DNA of 60,534 nt, from contig NZ_UEGO01000031.1 of assembly GCF_900465345.1 (NCBI RefSeq), forward strand, positions 319,482 through 380,015. Reading direction: 5' to 3'. This DNA is from Asaia bogorensis. Its GTDB lineage: Bacteria; Pseudomonadota; Alphaproteobacteria; Acetobacterales; Acetobacteraceae. The notes under the pieces are model-generated. The model saw nothing but the letters and a program-made list of their open reading frames with translations. It was not told where the DNA came from and ran no database searches. Positions 18,173 through 26,178 of this stretch are shown here, one piece after another. How positions within the stretch are numbered: position 1 is the stretch's first letter; each line of letters starts with the position of its first letter. A program made the position numbers and the translations under genes.

Positions 18173-19009
18173 TTAGGCCGATGCGGCGTCAGCGCCTGTC
18201 TGGCGCATATGCTGGGCGGTATCGCGCACAATCGGGCCATGCTGACGCTCAAGGCGTCGGATAGTGAAATGCGCCCGGGCAAGCGCTCTGTAATGTGAGA
18301 GGAAAGCCGCGTTGAGCGACGCGCCGCAGAGCGCACCGGCAACCGGGACCATCTGCAGGGCAAACTTGCGCGAAAGCCCAATGCCGTAATGTGACGCGAC
18401 CTCCGCAATTAGGAGGACAATCGGCTTGCCTCGCATCAGGGCACGGGCAGAGAAAAAGCCCAGTTCGCTCTCATCAGCGTTCTGGCCCGCAAGAAATCCC
18501 TTCAGGGCAAATACTTCGAGGCAGGCGCGGCGGGTTTCGTCATCGCTCAGATCCTCACCTTCCTCACGGGCGATGCGAGCAATCTCGCGCATGATGGTGA
18601 GTGTGGTGAATCCGATATCGGGCATCAATCCGACCACGCCACCGAAACCGCCCAGCGCCCCTGAAACCGCAACTGCCGCCTGAGCCGCCGGGTCACGCCA
18701 TTTCGGAGCCTTGGTCACCGATTCCTGCGTCATGCCGAGCACCGCAATATCGAAGGCACGGGCAATCGAGGCTTCAGCCAGACCCTGAAGCTTTGTCTGG
18801 ATCGCCGGGGCCATGCCCAGCCCCTGCATGCCGATACGGGTCGCCTGACCCACAGCGCCACCCATCAGATCCGCAAGGCGCACGAGCACGCCGCGCCCAT
18901 GTTCGACCTTGGCCAGAGCCGCCTGAAGCTGGGCGAGCGACTCGCTATCGAGATTCATCGGGGCGATCTCACCGATTCCGGGGATCGTCGATCCGTTTGC
19001 TGTAGCCAT
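18173..19009 (-). CDS. EcsC-family protein
   Basis: 278 aa. The central region fits the EcsC protein family: AVAVSGALGGFGGVVGLMPDIGFTT, TIMREIARIAREEGEDL, LEVFALKGFLAG, then ...KFALQMVPVAGALCGASLNAAFLSHY. Members are alpha-helical, often membrane-associated, and their biochemical role is unclear; the founding EcsC sits next to an ABC transporter in Bacillus, but no transporter is nearby here. It is divergent from the exported protein at 19234 and convergent with the 54-aa gene. Confidence 0.82.
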   Translation of the reverse strand: MATANGSTIPGIGEIAPMNLDSESLAQLQAALAKVEHGRGVLVRLADLMGGAVGQATRIGMQGLGMAPAIQTKLQGLAEASIARAFDIAVLGMTQESVTKAPKWRDPAAQAAVAVSGALGGFGGVVGLMPDIGFTTLTIMREIARIAREEGEDLSDDETRRACLEVFALKGFLAGQNADESELGFFSARALMRGKPIVLLIAEVASHYGIGLSRKFALQMVPVAGALCGASLNAAFLSHYRALARAHFTIRRLERQHGPIVRDTAQHMRQTGADAASA

Positions 19010-19233
19010 GGGTCACGTTCTCCCTGCACTGGCGTTCGGGCCTCGGGCTCCTGCTTTCGCGGGTCGCCTGCACAGCCTGCGCCGAATTCGTTTCATGACG
19101 GGCAACGCCCGACGGATGCGGCAGTCACCAATAATTGTGACAAAGCCTGTTTTTTTACATCTTACAGGTTCATAGAAAAACGAAACAGACGCGCCCCTGT
19201 TAGCACCCTACAGAGGCAGGCAGGAGCACGGAC

Positions 19234-19716
19234 ATGCCCGGATCACGTTTCACCACCCCACTTACCCGCATTTTCACCGCATTACTTTTCATGGCGCCAT
19301 TCGGTACCGGCATGGCGCTGGCCGATCCGGCCTCGCAGCTCAAGGCGATGGAACACCCCCTCACCCCGGTTGAAAAAGTGGCCCTGCCCGATGGCGGCGC
19401 CCCGCCGCCGCCGCACGGCTATGTCGTGACCGAGGATTTCGACAACTCGCTGCGGGACTATTCGTACAAGGTCCGCGCCCATCCGGCGCTGGGTCTGCCG
19501 AATTCGGAAGCTCATCAGAGCACCCAGATCCCCAATGACGCCCCGTCCCATTTCTCGTTTCTGGGCTGGCCGGTGAAATTCAATGCGCCTGTGCGGCCGC
19601 CTTATACCAACGGGGTCTATCACAACTACGCCGGCTCACCCGGCAACGGCCAGACCGATGTCGTGGCGCAGTCCGATGCGGCAGGCACGGCAATGTGGCA
19701 CAACAACCAGAGGTAA
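19234..19716 (+). CDS. Exported hypothetical protein preceding an aldehyde dehydrogenase
   Basis: 160 aa. Signal peptide (residues 1-31, cleavage near ALA-DPA). The mature part is Pro-, His- and Tyr-rich (GGAPPPPHGYVV, YTNGVYHNYAGSPGNGQ) with no cysteines and no recognised domain. AGGAG lies 8 nt before the ATG. Its TAA is 5 bp before the aldehyde dehydrogenase start, so the two share a transcript. Function unknown. Confidence 0.7.
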   Translation: MPGSRFTTPLTRIFTALLFMAPFGTGMALADPASQLKAMEHPLTPVEKVALPDGGAPPPPHGYVVTEDFDNSLRDYSYKVRAHPALGLPNSEAHQSTQIPNDAPSHFSFLGWPVKFNAPVRPPYTNGVYHNYAGSPGNGQTDVVAQSDAAGTAMWHNNQR

Positions 19717-19721
19717 AGATC

Positions 19722-21104
19722 ATGACCCATCCTGCGTCAGACGATTGCGTATTCACGGTCAATCCGGCCACCGGAGAAACGCTGGGGCGCTACCCGTTTC
19801 TGTCGGAGCAGGCGGTCGATGACATGCTGGTCCGCGCCCAGGAGGGGTTTCTGTCATGGCGCGCCAAAACCCTGGGTGCACGGCTTGATCTGCTCCACCG
19901 TCTTGCGGCAGGACTCCGTGCGCGCAAGGAGGAACTGGCGTGCCTTGCCGTCAGTGAAATGGGCAAAACCATTACTTCAGCGCTTGCCGAAGTCGAAAAA
20001 TGTGCCTCAGTCATAGACTGGTATGGCGAACACGCACCTGCCCTGCTGAGGGACAAACCCATGCCCGTACCGATGGGCAAGGCCCATCTGAGCTATGCGC
20101 CAACCGGCATTGTGCTGGCGGTCATGCCGTGGAACTTCCCGTACTGGCAGATCATTCGCGCCGCCGTGCCCATTCTGGCCGGAGGCAATGGTTTTATCGT
20201 GAAGCCTGCCGAAAACACGCTGGGCTGCGGCGCATTGCTGAATGAGATCGCGCAGGATTGCGATCTTGGCGATGTGTTCATCTCCGCCAATCTCGCTCGT
20301 GAGCAGACCGCACGGGTCAGCGCCGATGAGCGGATTTCGGGCGTGACAGTCACGGGCAGTGTCAGGGTCGGGCGTCTCCTCGCTGGGATGGCCGGTGAAA
20401 ATGGCAAAAAAACCGTTCTGGAACTGGGTGGGTCTGACCCGTTCATCGTGCTGGCTGATGCCGATCTGGACAAGGCCGTCGATGCCGCCGTGACAGCGCG
20501 CTTCGCAAATTGCGGGCAGGTCTGCATTGCCGCGAAGCGGATCATCCTCGAAGCACCGATCGCCGAGGCCTTCACGGAACGTTTTCTCGAAATGGTAAGA
20601 GCGCTTCGTCTCGAAGACCCCATGAGCGATGGCGCCTTTATCGGCCCGATGGCACGCACCGACCTGCGCGATGGCCTGCACAAGCAGGTGCAGCAGAGCA
20701 TCGCGGAAGGTGCGCGGCTTGTGGTCGGCGGCGAGGCTGTGAACCGTCCCGGTGCATGGTACGAGCCGACCGTGCTGCTGGACGTCACTCCCGGCATGAC
20801 CGCGTTCAGGGAAGAGCTCTTCGGGCCAGTCGCCTGCCTGATTACGGCGCGGGATGTCGATCATGCCATTACGCTGGCCAATGACAGTGCCTACGGCCTT
20901 GGCGCGAGCCTGTGGACACAGGATGAGCGCCTTGGTCTCGCTCTGTCACAGCGCATCGAATCGGGTGGCGTATTCATCAACCGCATCACGGCCTCGGATC
21001 CCGCTTTGCCGATCGGTGGCGTGAAGGCGAGTGGCTATGGGCGCGAACTGACCGAACTCGGTCTGCATGAGTTCATGAACATCAAGACGGTCTGGGCCTG
21101 CTGA
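19722..21104 (+). CDS. NAD(P)+-dependent aldehyde dehydrogenase, succinate-semialdehyde dehydrogenase (Sad/GabD) type
   Basis: 460 aa, the short form typical of Sad/YneI-like enzymes. Motifs: PWNFPYWQIIRAAVP, KPAENT, the general-base region LELGGSDPFIV, catalytic Cys268 in NCGQVCIAAKR, EELFGPVA and the C-terminal GGVKASGYGREL. It oxidises an aldehyde (succinate semialdehyde or a relative) to the acid in the cytoplasm. The QVCxAAKR version of the active-site motif is common in Sad rather than GabD. AGAGG lies ~8 nt upstream. The substrate is inference. Confidence 0.88.
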   Translation: MTHPASDDCVFTVNPATGETLGRYPFLSEQAVDDMLVRAQEGFLSWRAKTLGARLDLLHRLAAGLRARKEELACLAVSEMGKTITSALAEVEKCASVIDWYGEHAPALLRDKPMPVPMGKAHLSYAPTGIVLAVMPWNFPYWQIIRAAVPILAGGNGFIVKPAENTLGCGALLNEIAQDCDLGDVFISANLAREQTARVSADERISGVTVTGSVRVGRLLAGMAGENGKKTVLELGGSDPFIVLADADLDKAVDAAVTARFANCGQVCIAAKRIILEAPIAEAFTERFLEMVRALRLEDPMSDGAFIGPMARTDLRDGLHKQVQQSIAEGARLVVGGEAVNRPGAWYEPTVLLDVTPGMTAFREELFGPVACLITARDVDHAITLANDSAYGLGASLWTQDERLGLALSQRIESGGVFINRITASDPALPIGGVKASGYGRELTELGLHEFMNIKTVWAC

Positions 21105-21120
21105 ACCAGTCAGATTCTCT

Positions 21121-21190
21121 TTCCGGTCCTGACGCCATCAGCGCTCCTACGGCGCCTCCCCGGCTTCATTGACCGGGATCAGGACCGGAA
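21121..21190. other. Three-way-junction-like inverted repeat
   Basis: Perfect 12-bp outer arms TTCCGGTCCTGA (21121-21132) and TCAGGACCGGAA (21179-21190) enclose two smaller hairpins: CGCC/GGCG (21133-21136 with 21151-21154) and CCCGG/CCGGG (21159-21163 with 21173-21177). There is no T-tract. It lies 17 bp after the aldehyde dehydrogenase and ~165 bp before the PadR gene. It could protect the 3' end of the transcript, act as a factor-dependent terminator, or be a leader RNA; no known family recognised. Confidence 0.5.
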
Positions 21191-21309
21191 CCGGGAAGTA
21201 CCCTTGCTCTCTCACCCTTGCATCCGGCAATCCGAGCGCACGCATAACGACACGCCTCGTTCTTTCTCCCTCCAAGCACAGGGCAAATCAGTCTTACGAA
21301 AGTTCTTGC

Positions 21310-21345
21310 GTTATATCTTAAGATAGAACAGTCTAAAGATATAAC
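21310..21345. promoter_or_regulatory. Likely operator of the PadR/YqjI-like regulator
   Basis: Perfect inverted repeat GTTATATCTT (21310-21319) and AAGATATAAC (21336-21345). The left arm is also part of a 12-bp palindrome TATCTTAAGATA (21314-21325). It ends one base before the GGAGG ribosome-binding site of the PadR gene, so a bound regulator would block transcription. TTATATC-type sites are typical of YqjI/PadR autoregulation. Confidence 0.65.
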
Positions 21346-21356
21346 GGAGGATATAG

Positions 21357-21992
21357 ATGTTTTTTCGCCATCATTTGCGTCATGCCCTCAATCGCCATGA
21401 CGGTTTCGGTCACGGGTCTGATCATCGCTTCGGCGGTGGCATGGGCGGGGGTTTCGGGGGCCGTTTCGGCCGCCGCCGGGGCGGTGACATTCCGGGCGGT
21501 CGCAAGCTGAGTGCCGAAGAACTGCAACTGGTCATTCTCGCCCTGCTGGCCGAGAGTCCGGCGCACGGTTACGAAATCATCCGCCGCCTCGAGGAGCGGA
21601 CAAACGGTTTCTACAAGCCGAGCCCCGGCATGGTGTACCCTGCCATGACCTATCTGGAAGAGATCGGCCAGGCCGAGGTCACTCAGGAAGGAACCCGCAA
21701 ACTCTACACCCTGACAGATCAGGGGCAGGCTTACCTGACGGAAAACCGTGCAGAAGCCGATCGTATTCTTGAAATCCTGACACGCATTGGCAGCCGCATG
21801 AGCGAGGTTCGCGAAGCATTTGCCGGGCTGCATGATGTCGATCCCGAGGCCGCAGACGGGCTGCACAAGGCGCGTCATCACCTCAAGGCAGCGCTCTACA
21901 AGCATCGTGGCTGCAGCCCTGTCGAAGCCAGACGGATCGCTGCCATCCTGATGCGCGCTGCCGCTGAAATCATGGGCAGGGAATCATCATGA
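21357..21992 (+). CDS. yqjI: PadR-family regulator with His/Gly-rich N-terminus (YqjI-like)
   Basis: 211 aa. Residues 1-48 are His-, Gly- and Arg-rich (HHLRHALNRHDGFGHG...), a likely metal-binding tail. Residues ~50-130 are a PadR winged helix (LSAEELQLVILALLAESPAHGYEIIRRLEE, read in two parts, then PSPGMVYPAMTYLEE). A C-terminal helical dimerisation region follows. This architecture and the gene order match E. coli YqjI, a Ni/Fe-responsive repressor of yqjH. The inverted repeat at 21310-21345 is the probable autoregulatory site. The stop overlaps the next start (ATGA). Confidence 0.85.
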   Translation: MFFRHHLRHALNRHDGFGHGSDHRFGGGMGGGFGGRFGRRRGGDIPGGRKLSAEELQLVILALLAESPAHGYEIIRRLEERTNGFYKPSPGMVYPAMTYLEEIGQAEVTQEGTRKLYTLTDQGQAYLTENRAEADRILEILTRIGSRMSEVREAFAGLHDVDPEAADGLHKARHHLKAALYKHRGCSPVEARRIAAILMRAAAEIMGRESS

Positions 21993-22792
21993 CCAGCAAT
22001 CTGCCCCCTCTGCCCCCCACCAAGATCCGCCATCCGCTTCGCCTGAGGCAGATCGAGGTGGCACGAATCATCCCGCTATCCGACACCATGCAGCGCGTCG
22101 TCTTTACGGGCCCTGACCTGCATGATTTCGTCACCGCCGGGACTGATGACCATGTGAAGCTGTTCTTTCCCCAGCCCGGCGAGACCGATCCTGTCCTGCC
22201 TGACATGAATGCCGACCGTACGGCACCGCGTGATCCGCGTATCATCGCCCGCGACTATACACCGCGGCGCTTTGACGAGGAAAACGGCGAACTCACCATC
22301 GATTTCGTGCTGCACGACTCAGGTCCGGCCACCCAATGGGCGGCCCAGGCCAGACCGGGGCAGCGTCTTGGGATGGGCGGCCCTAAGGCCTCGAATATCC
22401 CGCATGAGCGCCTCACCTCGCATCTGCTGATCGCCGATGACACGGGCCTGCCCGCCATCGCCCGTACGCTGGAAGAGTTGTCGCCCGAACACAGCGCCGT
22501 TGTGGTGCTCGATACGCAGGAAAGCGACAAGACCTACCCGCTGACGAGCCGTGCCTGGGTCGATCTCTTCCGCTGTGACAGGCCCGCTGGCCAAAGCCTC
22601 GCCGATCTCCTGCGCCTGGTCGTTCTGCCTGCCCCAGAGACGCTCAATGTCTGGATTGCGGCCGAAATTGATACGGTGCGTGCCCTGCGCGACCATCTGG
22701 TGAATGAGGAAGCCATCCCACGCAGCCGGATCAGGGCAGCCGGATACTGGCGTCGTAACACCGAGGCGGGCGGTGCACGGGTGGATGACTGA
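21989..22792 (+). CDS. yqjH: Siderophore-interacting FAD-binding ferric reductase (YqjH-like)
   Basis: 267 aa. Siderophore-interacting protein family: an N-terminal FAD-binding barrel with VKLFFPQPG and RDYTPRRFD, and a C-terminal SIP domain with LIADDTGLPAIARTLEEL, then IWIA-type AAEIDTVRALRDHL and AAGYWRR. Such enzymes reduce ferric siderophores or citrate to release iron in the cytoplasm. It is translationally coupled to the YqjI-like gene, so it is under the same metal-responsive operator. A 10-bp inverted repeat downstream separates it from the convergent PhyH gene. Confidence 0.9.
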   Translation: MTSNLPPLPPTKIRHPLRLRQIEVARIIPLSDTMQRVVFTGPDLHDFVTAGTDDHVKLFFPQPGETDPVLPDMNADRTAPRDPRIIARDYTPRRFDEENGELTIDFVLHDSGPATQWAAQARPGQRLGMGGPKASNIPHERLTSHLLIADDTGLPAIARTLEELSPEHSAVVVLDTQESDKTYPLTSRAWVDLFRCDRPAGQSLADLLRLVVLPAPETLNVWIAAEIDTVRALRDHLVNEEAIPRSRIRAAGYWRRNTEAGGARVDD

Positions 22793-22806
22793 CCATCCGG
22801 AAAACC

Positions 22807-22860
22807 CAGGCCCTGAGCAGTGAACTCATCCCTTACCCGTAAACCGGTGTTCAGGGCCTG
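22807..22860. terminator. Candidate hairpin between convergent genes
   Basis: CAGGCCCTGA (22807-22816) and TCAGGGCCTG (22851-22860) are perfect 10-bp complements with a 34-nt loop, midway between the convergent yqjH-like and PhyH-like stops. There is no T-tract, so it may terminate weakly or stabilise both 3' ends. Confidence 0.4.
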
Positions 22861-22921
22861 AGGTATCATGGATGTTCGCCTCGTTCAGTCATCAGATGGT
22901 GCAGAGCTAACTTGCCCCCGC

Positions 22922-24118
22922 TCAGGTTTGGGTGCATCGCACACGTTCATCGAGTGCCGCTTCGAAACGCGACGGCTCCCAGTTTTCCTGCAAGGCCTGG
23001 GTCATGAGGGCTTGCTGACTTTGCGGCGCCAGACCATTGATCGGTGGGTCACGATCGAGATTGGTCGGGAAGGCATAACCCTCGGCACAGGCTGCAACAG
23101 CGTGCATTACGGCACCGCGCCCAAGCGCCCGCTCGGTCTGGAGACGTTGGAGCACAGGGTAAAGAGCCTTGGCCATGCGCGCGCGATCCATGTTTTCCAT
23201 TGCACGGCCGAAGGGGGAGGAAACCTGGAGGAGATTGGCCATCCTGCGTATGGACCGGGAATGATTCCTCCCGGCAGCATGAAAGAGCGCCGGGTTGAAG
23301 AACACGGCATCGCCCTTTTCCAGAGGGAGCTGGACATGGGTGTTCCGGAACCACTCCCTGACCTCGGCACTCTGGGTTGCCAGATAACCGGGCCCATATT
23401 GCTGGGTGAATGGCTTGTAGAGCGTCGGTCCGCTCTCGAGCGGCATGTCACAATGGGCGACCGCCCCCTGCAGAGTCAGGAAAGGTGAGACAGCGTGCAC
23501 ATGCACCGGATAGCGGATGACCTGCTCGGTGGACTGAAATCCGAGATGATAGTCGCGATGGACCGTCTGTGCCTCACCGCCGGGATTAACCACATTAACC
23601 TGTGACGTGATCTGGTAAGCCGGGCCAAGCCAGGCCTCACTTACGAGCGCGACCATTTCATTGCTGTAGTAACGGGCGAACCCTTCCGGATCGAAAAGGC
23701 AGAGTTTTTCCAGTGCGTTCCAGACGCGATCATTGGCTCCGGCCTTGGCGAAGTGATCGCCCGACTGCACCCCATCGCGTTTTTGCAGAGTGATCAGCGC
23801 GTCGAACTGATGCGTCACGTGGTCAAGTGCGGCCATATCGTCAAAGGCCTTCTTGAGCACCACAATGCCCGGGCCGTCGCGCAGCGCCTGCGCCCATTCG
23901 GCCATCACCAGCTCACGTCCCTCCTGGGTCAGGGTAAGGCGCCGGATATCACCGCAATCGTAAAGGGGAACCTGCCCGGCACCGATAGAGGCAGCCAGAG
24001 GATAATCGCGCAGCGTGATCTGCCGCTCGGTCAGCGTTTGCAGCTCTTCCAGCGTGGCATGATCCGGGGAGTACCAGTTGCGGCTTGCCCGCAATACAGA
24101 GAGATTGTCCGCTTTCAC
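22922..24118 (-). CDS. Phytanoyl-CoA dioxygenase (PhyH) family Fe(II)/2-oxoglutarate-type oxygenase
   Basis: 398 aa. The metal-binding facial triad is visible: His187 and Asp189 in TVHRDYHLGF, and a distal His near FHAAGRNHSRS. The Arg shortly after (SIRR) would bind 2-oxoglutarate. ...QITSQVNVVNPGGEAQ precedes the first His, as in PhyH enzymes. The substrate is unknown. The start is GTG 24118 with GGAG 9 nt upstream. It faces a LacI-type gene across a 175-bp region containing a palindrome, so it is probably regulated by that protein. Confidence 0.8.
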   Translation of the reverse strand: MKADNLSVLRASRNWYSPDHATLEELQTLTERQITLRDYPLAASIGAGQVPLYDCGDIRRLTLTQEGRELVMAEWAQALRDGPGIVVLKKAFDDMAALDHVTHQFDALITLQKRDGVQSGDHFAKAGANDRVWNALEKLCLFDPEGFARYYSNEMVALVSEAWLGPAYQITSQVNVVNPGGEAQTVHRDYHLGFQSTEQVIRYPVHVHAVSPFLTLQGAVAHCDMPLESGPTLYKPFTQQYGPGYLATQSAEVREWFRNTHVQLPLEKGDAVFFNPALFHAAGRNHSRSIRRMANLLQVSSPFGRAMENMDRARMAKALYPVLQRLQTERALGRGAVMHAVAACAEGYAFPTNLDRDPPINGLAPQSQQALMTQALQENWEPSRFEAALDERVRCTQT

Positions 24119-24194
24119 TTGTCGATCTCCATCTTGTCGATCCCTGCCTGAAACCGGGCGGCTTTCCGTCGGGCTATCGCAGGCAACGCCAGAA

Positions 24195-24212
24195 GATTAC
24201 AATCGTGTAATC
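24195..24212. promoter_or_regulatory. Palindromic LacI-type operator candidate
   Basis: GATTACA-ATCG-TGTAATC, perfect 7-bp arms with a 4-bp spacer, in the region between the divergent PhyH gene (start 24118) and the LacI-family gene (start 24294). Size and position suit a site that regulates both. Confidence 0.6.
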
Positions 24213-24228
24213 GCACGCCCCATACGGT

Positions 24229-24250
24229 AAACACCTCAGAAACACCTCAG
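24229..24250. repeat. Perfect tandem 11-bp duplication near the LacI-family promoter
   Basis: AAACACCTCAG occurs twice back to back (24229-24239, 24240-24250), 44 bp before the LacI-family start. It may be a slippage duplication or a second factor's site. Confidence 0.6.
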
Positions 24251-24293
24251 GACAGTTTCAACGCTTCTTCATGGAATCCGGAGGAGACGCAGC

Positions 24294-25388
24294 ATGGCCA
24301 TCGCCCATTCACTCAAGGACATATCCCGTCAGGCCGGGGTCAGTCTCGCCACCGTTGATCGGGTGTTGCATGATCGCAAGGGCGTGCGTGACAGCATGCG
24401 ACGCCGCGTGCTTCAGGCCATGGACGAACTCTCCCGCCAGACCCTCGAACTTTCCCTGCATGGCAGCCGGCTGACAATCGATCTGGTCATGGAAGCGCCC
24501 GATCGCTTCTCCTCAGCTGTAAGGCTGGCGCTCGAAGCCCAGCTTCCGGCGCACCTCCCGGTATTGATGCGCGTACGCGCTCATCTGGGCGAGACAGCGA
24601 CCGGTGAGGAAATTGCCGCCATCATGGCGCGTATCAGGAAGCGCGGTTCCAACGGCATCCTGCTGAAGGCACCCGATCACCCCTCCATACGTGCAGAGAT
24701 ACTGGCCTGCGCAAAGGCACGTATCCCGGTCGTCACTCTGGTGACGGACCTGCCGCACTCCGCCAGACAGGCCTATGTCGGCATGGATAATCATGCTGCG
24801 GGAGGCATGGCCGCATGGCTGGCTTCGGGCTGGATGCCCGCCGAGACCCATGCGGGGCGATCCATTCTCGTCGTGGTTTCAAGCAACCGCTTCGTTGGCG
24901 AGGAAGAGCGCGCCCGCGGGTTTCGCGAATGGCTGCAGCAATATGCGCCGCATCTTGCCATCGTCTCGCTTGGTGAGGGGCGCGGCCTGGACTGGCAAAC
25001 CTACGCTCTCGTTGCCAACACCCTGCGGGACCGTCCCGATATCGCCGGTATATACTCGATCGGTGGCGGCAATCACGCCATTGCCAGAGCCTTGCGGGAC
25101 TGTGCAATCGAGCCGCACCTTTTCATCGCGCATGATCTCGACCGCGATAACAGGGCGCTTCTCTCCGATGGAACCATCACAGCGGTACTGCATCACGATC
25201 TGACGGCTGACATGCTTCTGGCTTGCCGGATTTTCACAAGCGCCAATCACTTGCGCCCACCGGTTCAGAATATATGCCCGAGCCCCGCCCAACTGATCAC
25301 ACGCTTCAATCTGCCTCCGATAGGACAGCAACTAACTGATAGTCTCTCGAATGCATTTACCCATCGGCATGCACGACCGGGTGAGTGA
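24294..25388 (+). CDS. LacI-family transcriptional regulator
   Basis: 364 aa. Residues ~5-28 are a LacI helix-turn-helix (LKDISRQAGVSLATVDRVLH); the rest is a periplasmic-binding-protein-like sensor with AYVGMDNHAAGGMAAWL, GFREWLQQ and DIAGIYSIGGGNHAIARAL. The TVDRVLH variant of the second helix is found in regulators of catabolic genes for inositol-like or sugar compounds. GGAGGAG precedes the ATG. It is divergent from the PhyH gene and probably controls it and itself through the 24195 palindrome. The ligand is unknown. Confidence 0.88.
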   Translation: MAIAHSLKDISRQAGVSLATVDRVLHDRKGVRDSMRRRVLQAMDELSRQTLELSLHGSRLTIDLVMEAPDRFSSAVRLALEAQLPAHLPVLMRVRAHLGETATGEEIAAIMARIRKRGSNGILLKAPDHPSIRAEILACAKARIPVVTLVTDLPHSARQAYVGMDNHAAGGMAAWLASGWMPAETHAGRSILVVVSSNRFVGEEERARGFREWLQQYAPHLAIVSLGEGRGLDWQTYALVANTLRDRPDIAGIYSIGGGNHAIARALRDCAIEPHLFIAHDLDRDNRALLSDGTITAVLHHDLTADMLLACRIFTSANHLRPPVQNICPSPAQLITRFNLPPIGQQLTDSLSNAFTHRHARPGE

Positions 25389-25432
25389 CAACTTGCGCGG
25401 TCGCAACTCCGGTAACGGACAACGCTGCGCTT

Positions 25433-26071
25433 TTAGGCCAGAAATTTTGCCTGTGCCTTGCGCAGCGACGCGGGAGGCAGCGTGCCTTCAGGGGTATGGC
25501 CATCCTGCACGCCTGTCCCGAGAGCGGTCACAACCGGCACTACGCCGCCCCACTGCGTGGAGGGCAGATCGGCATCGTCCTCAACCGGGCCGCCTGTTCT
25601 GATCTTTGCGCTGGCTGCCTCGATGTCGAGAGCAATGACGCCCGTGGCCTTGCGTTCCTGCGCCGTCATGGCCCGCACCTCACCCGAACGGCCCGGCAGG
25701 AGATGATCGGTTATGGCATCGAGCGCCAGCTGATGCTCCTCCGCCAGAACCTTCCTCGCGGTGCCATGCACAACCGCACTGCGGTAATTGACCGAGTGAT
25801 GAAACGCTGAGCGGGCCACGACGATCCCCGTCAGTTGGGTCACGGTCAGGCAGAGCTTCTGGCCATCCAGCGCCATGATCCGTGTCTTGGAAGCGCCATG
25901 CAGATAGAGCGTGCTGCCAATACGGGCATAGGCCATCGGTATGACCATCGGACGCTCATCGGCCACAAACCCCACATGCCCGACCAACCCCGTATCGAGA
26001 ATGGCATGGATGGTCGCTTCATCATAATGCGCGCGCCGTGCCTGCCTTGCCTTGGCGTAATCGGGAATCAT
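25433..26071 (-). CDS. Pyridoxamine 5'-phosphate oxidase-like FMN-binding split-barrel protein
   Basis: 212 aa. The fold is indicated by GHVGFVADERPMVIPMAYARIGSTLYLHG, in which strands and the ...IPM... flavin loop are typical (shown in parts), followed by KLCLTVTQLTGIVVARSAFHHSVNYRSAVVHG (read as KLCLTVTQLTG and SAFHHSVNYRSAVVHG). Members bind FMN or F420 and act as oxidoreductases or storage proteins; this one is not clearly PdxH. It faces a MocR regulator (26179), a pairing often linked with vitamin B6 metabolism. Confidence 0.85.
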   Translation of the reverse strand: MIPDYAKARQARRAHYDEATIHAILDTGLVGHVGFVADERPMVIPMAYARIGSTLYLHGASKTRIMALDGQKLCLTVTQLTGIVVARSAFHHSVNYRSAVVHGTARKVLAEEHQLALDAITDHLLPGRSGEVRAMTAQERKATGVIALDIEAASAKIRTGGPVEDDADLPSTQWGGVVPVVTALGTGVQDGHTPEGTLPPASLRKAQAKFLA

Positions 26072-26178
26072 GGCTCTCTTCTCCTTGCTCGGCGTGTGGC
26101 CCCTGATCCGGCGCCGTTCGTAAAGGCGTTAGCGCAGGAACTGGACTGATCCGAGAGCCTGTTTTAGAATTTTTTATC

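Noticed and set aside
22868-23488. 206-codon plus frame
   Set aside because: Antisense shadow of the PhyH gene, whose active-site motifs are clear.
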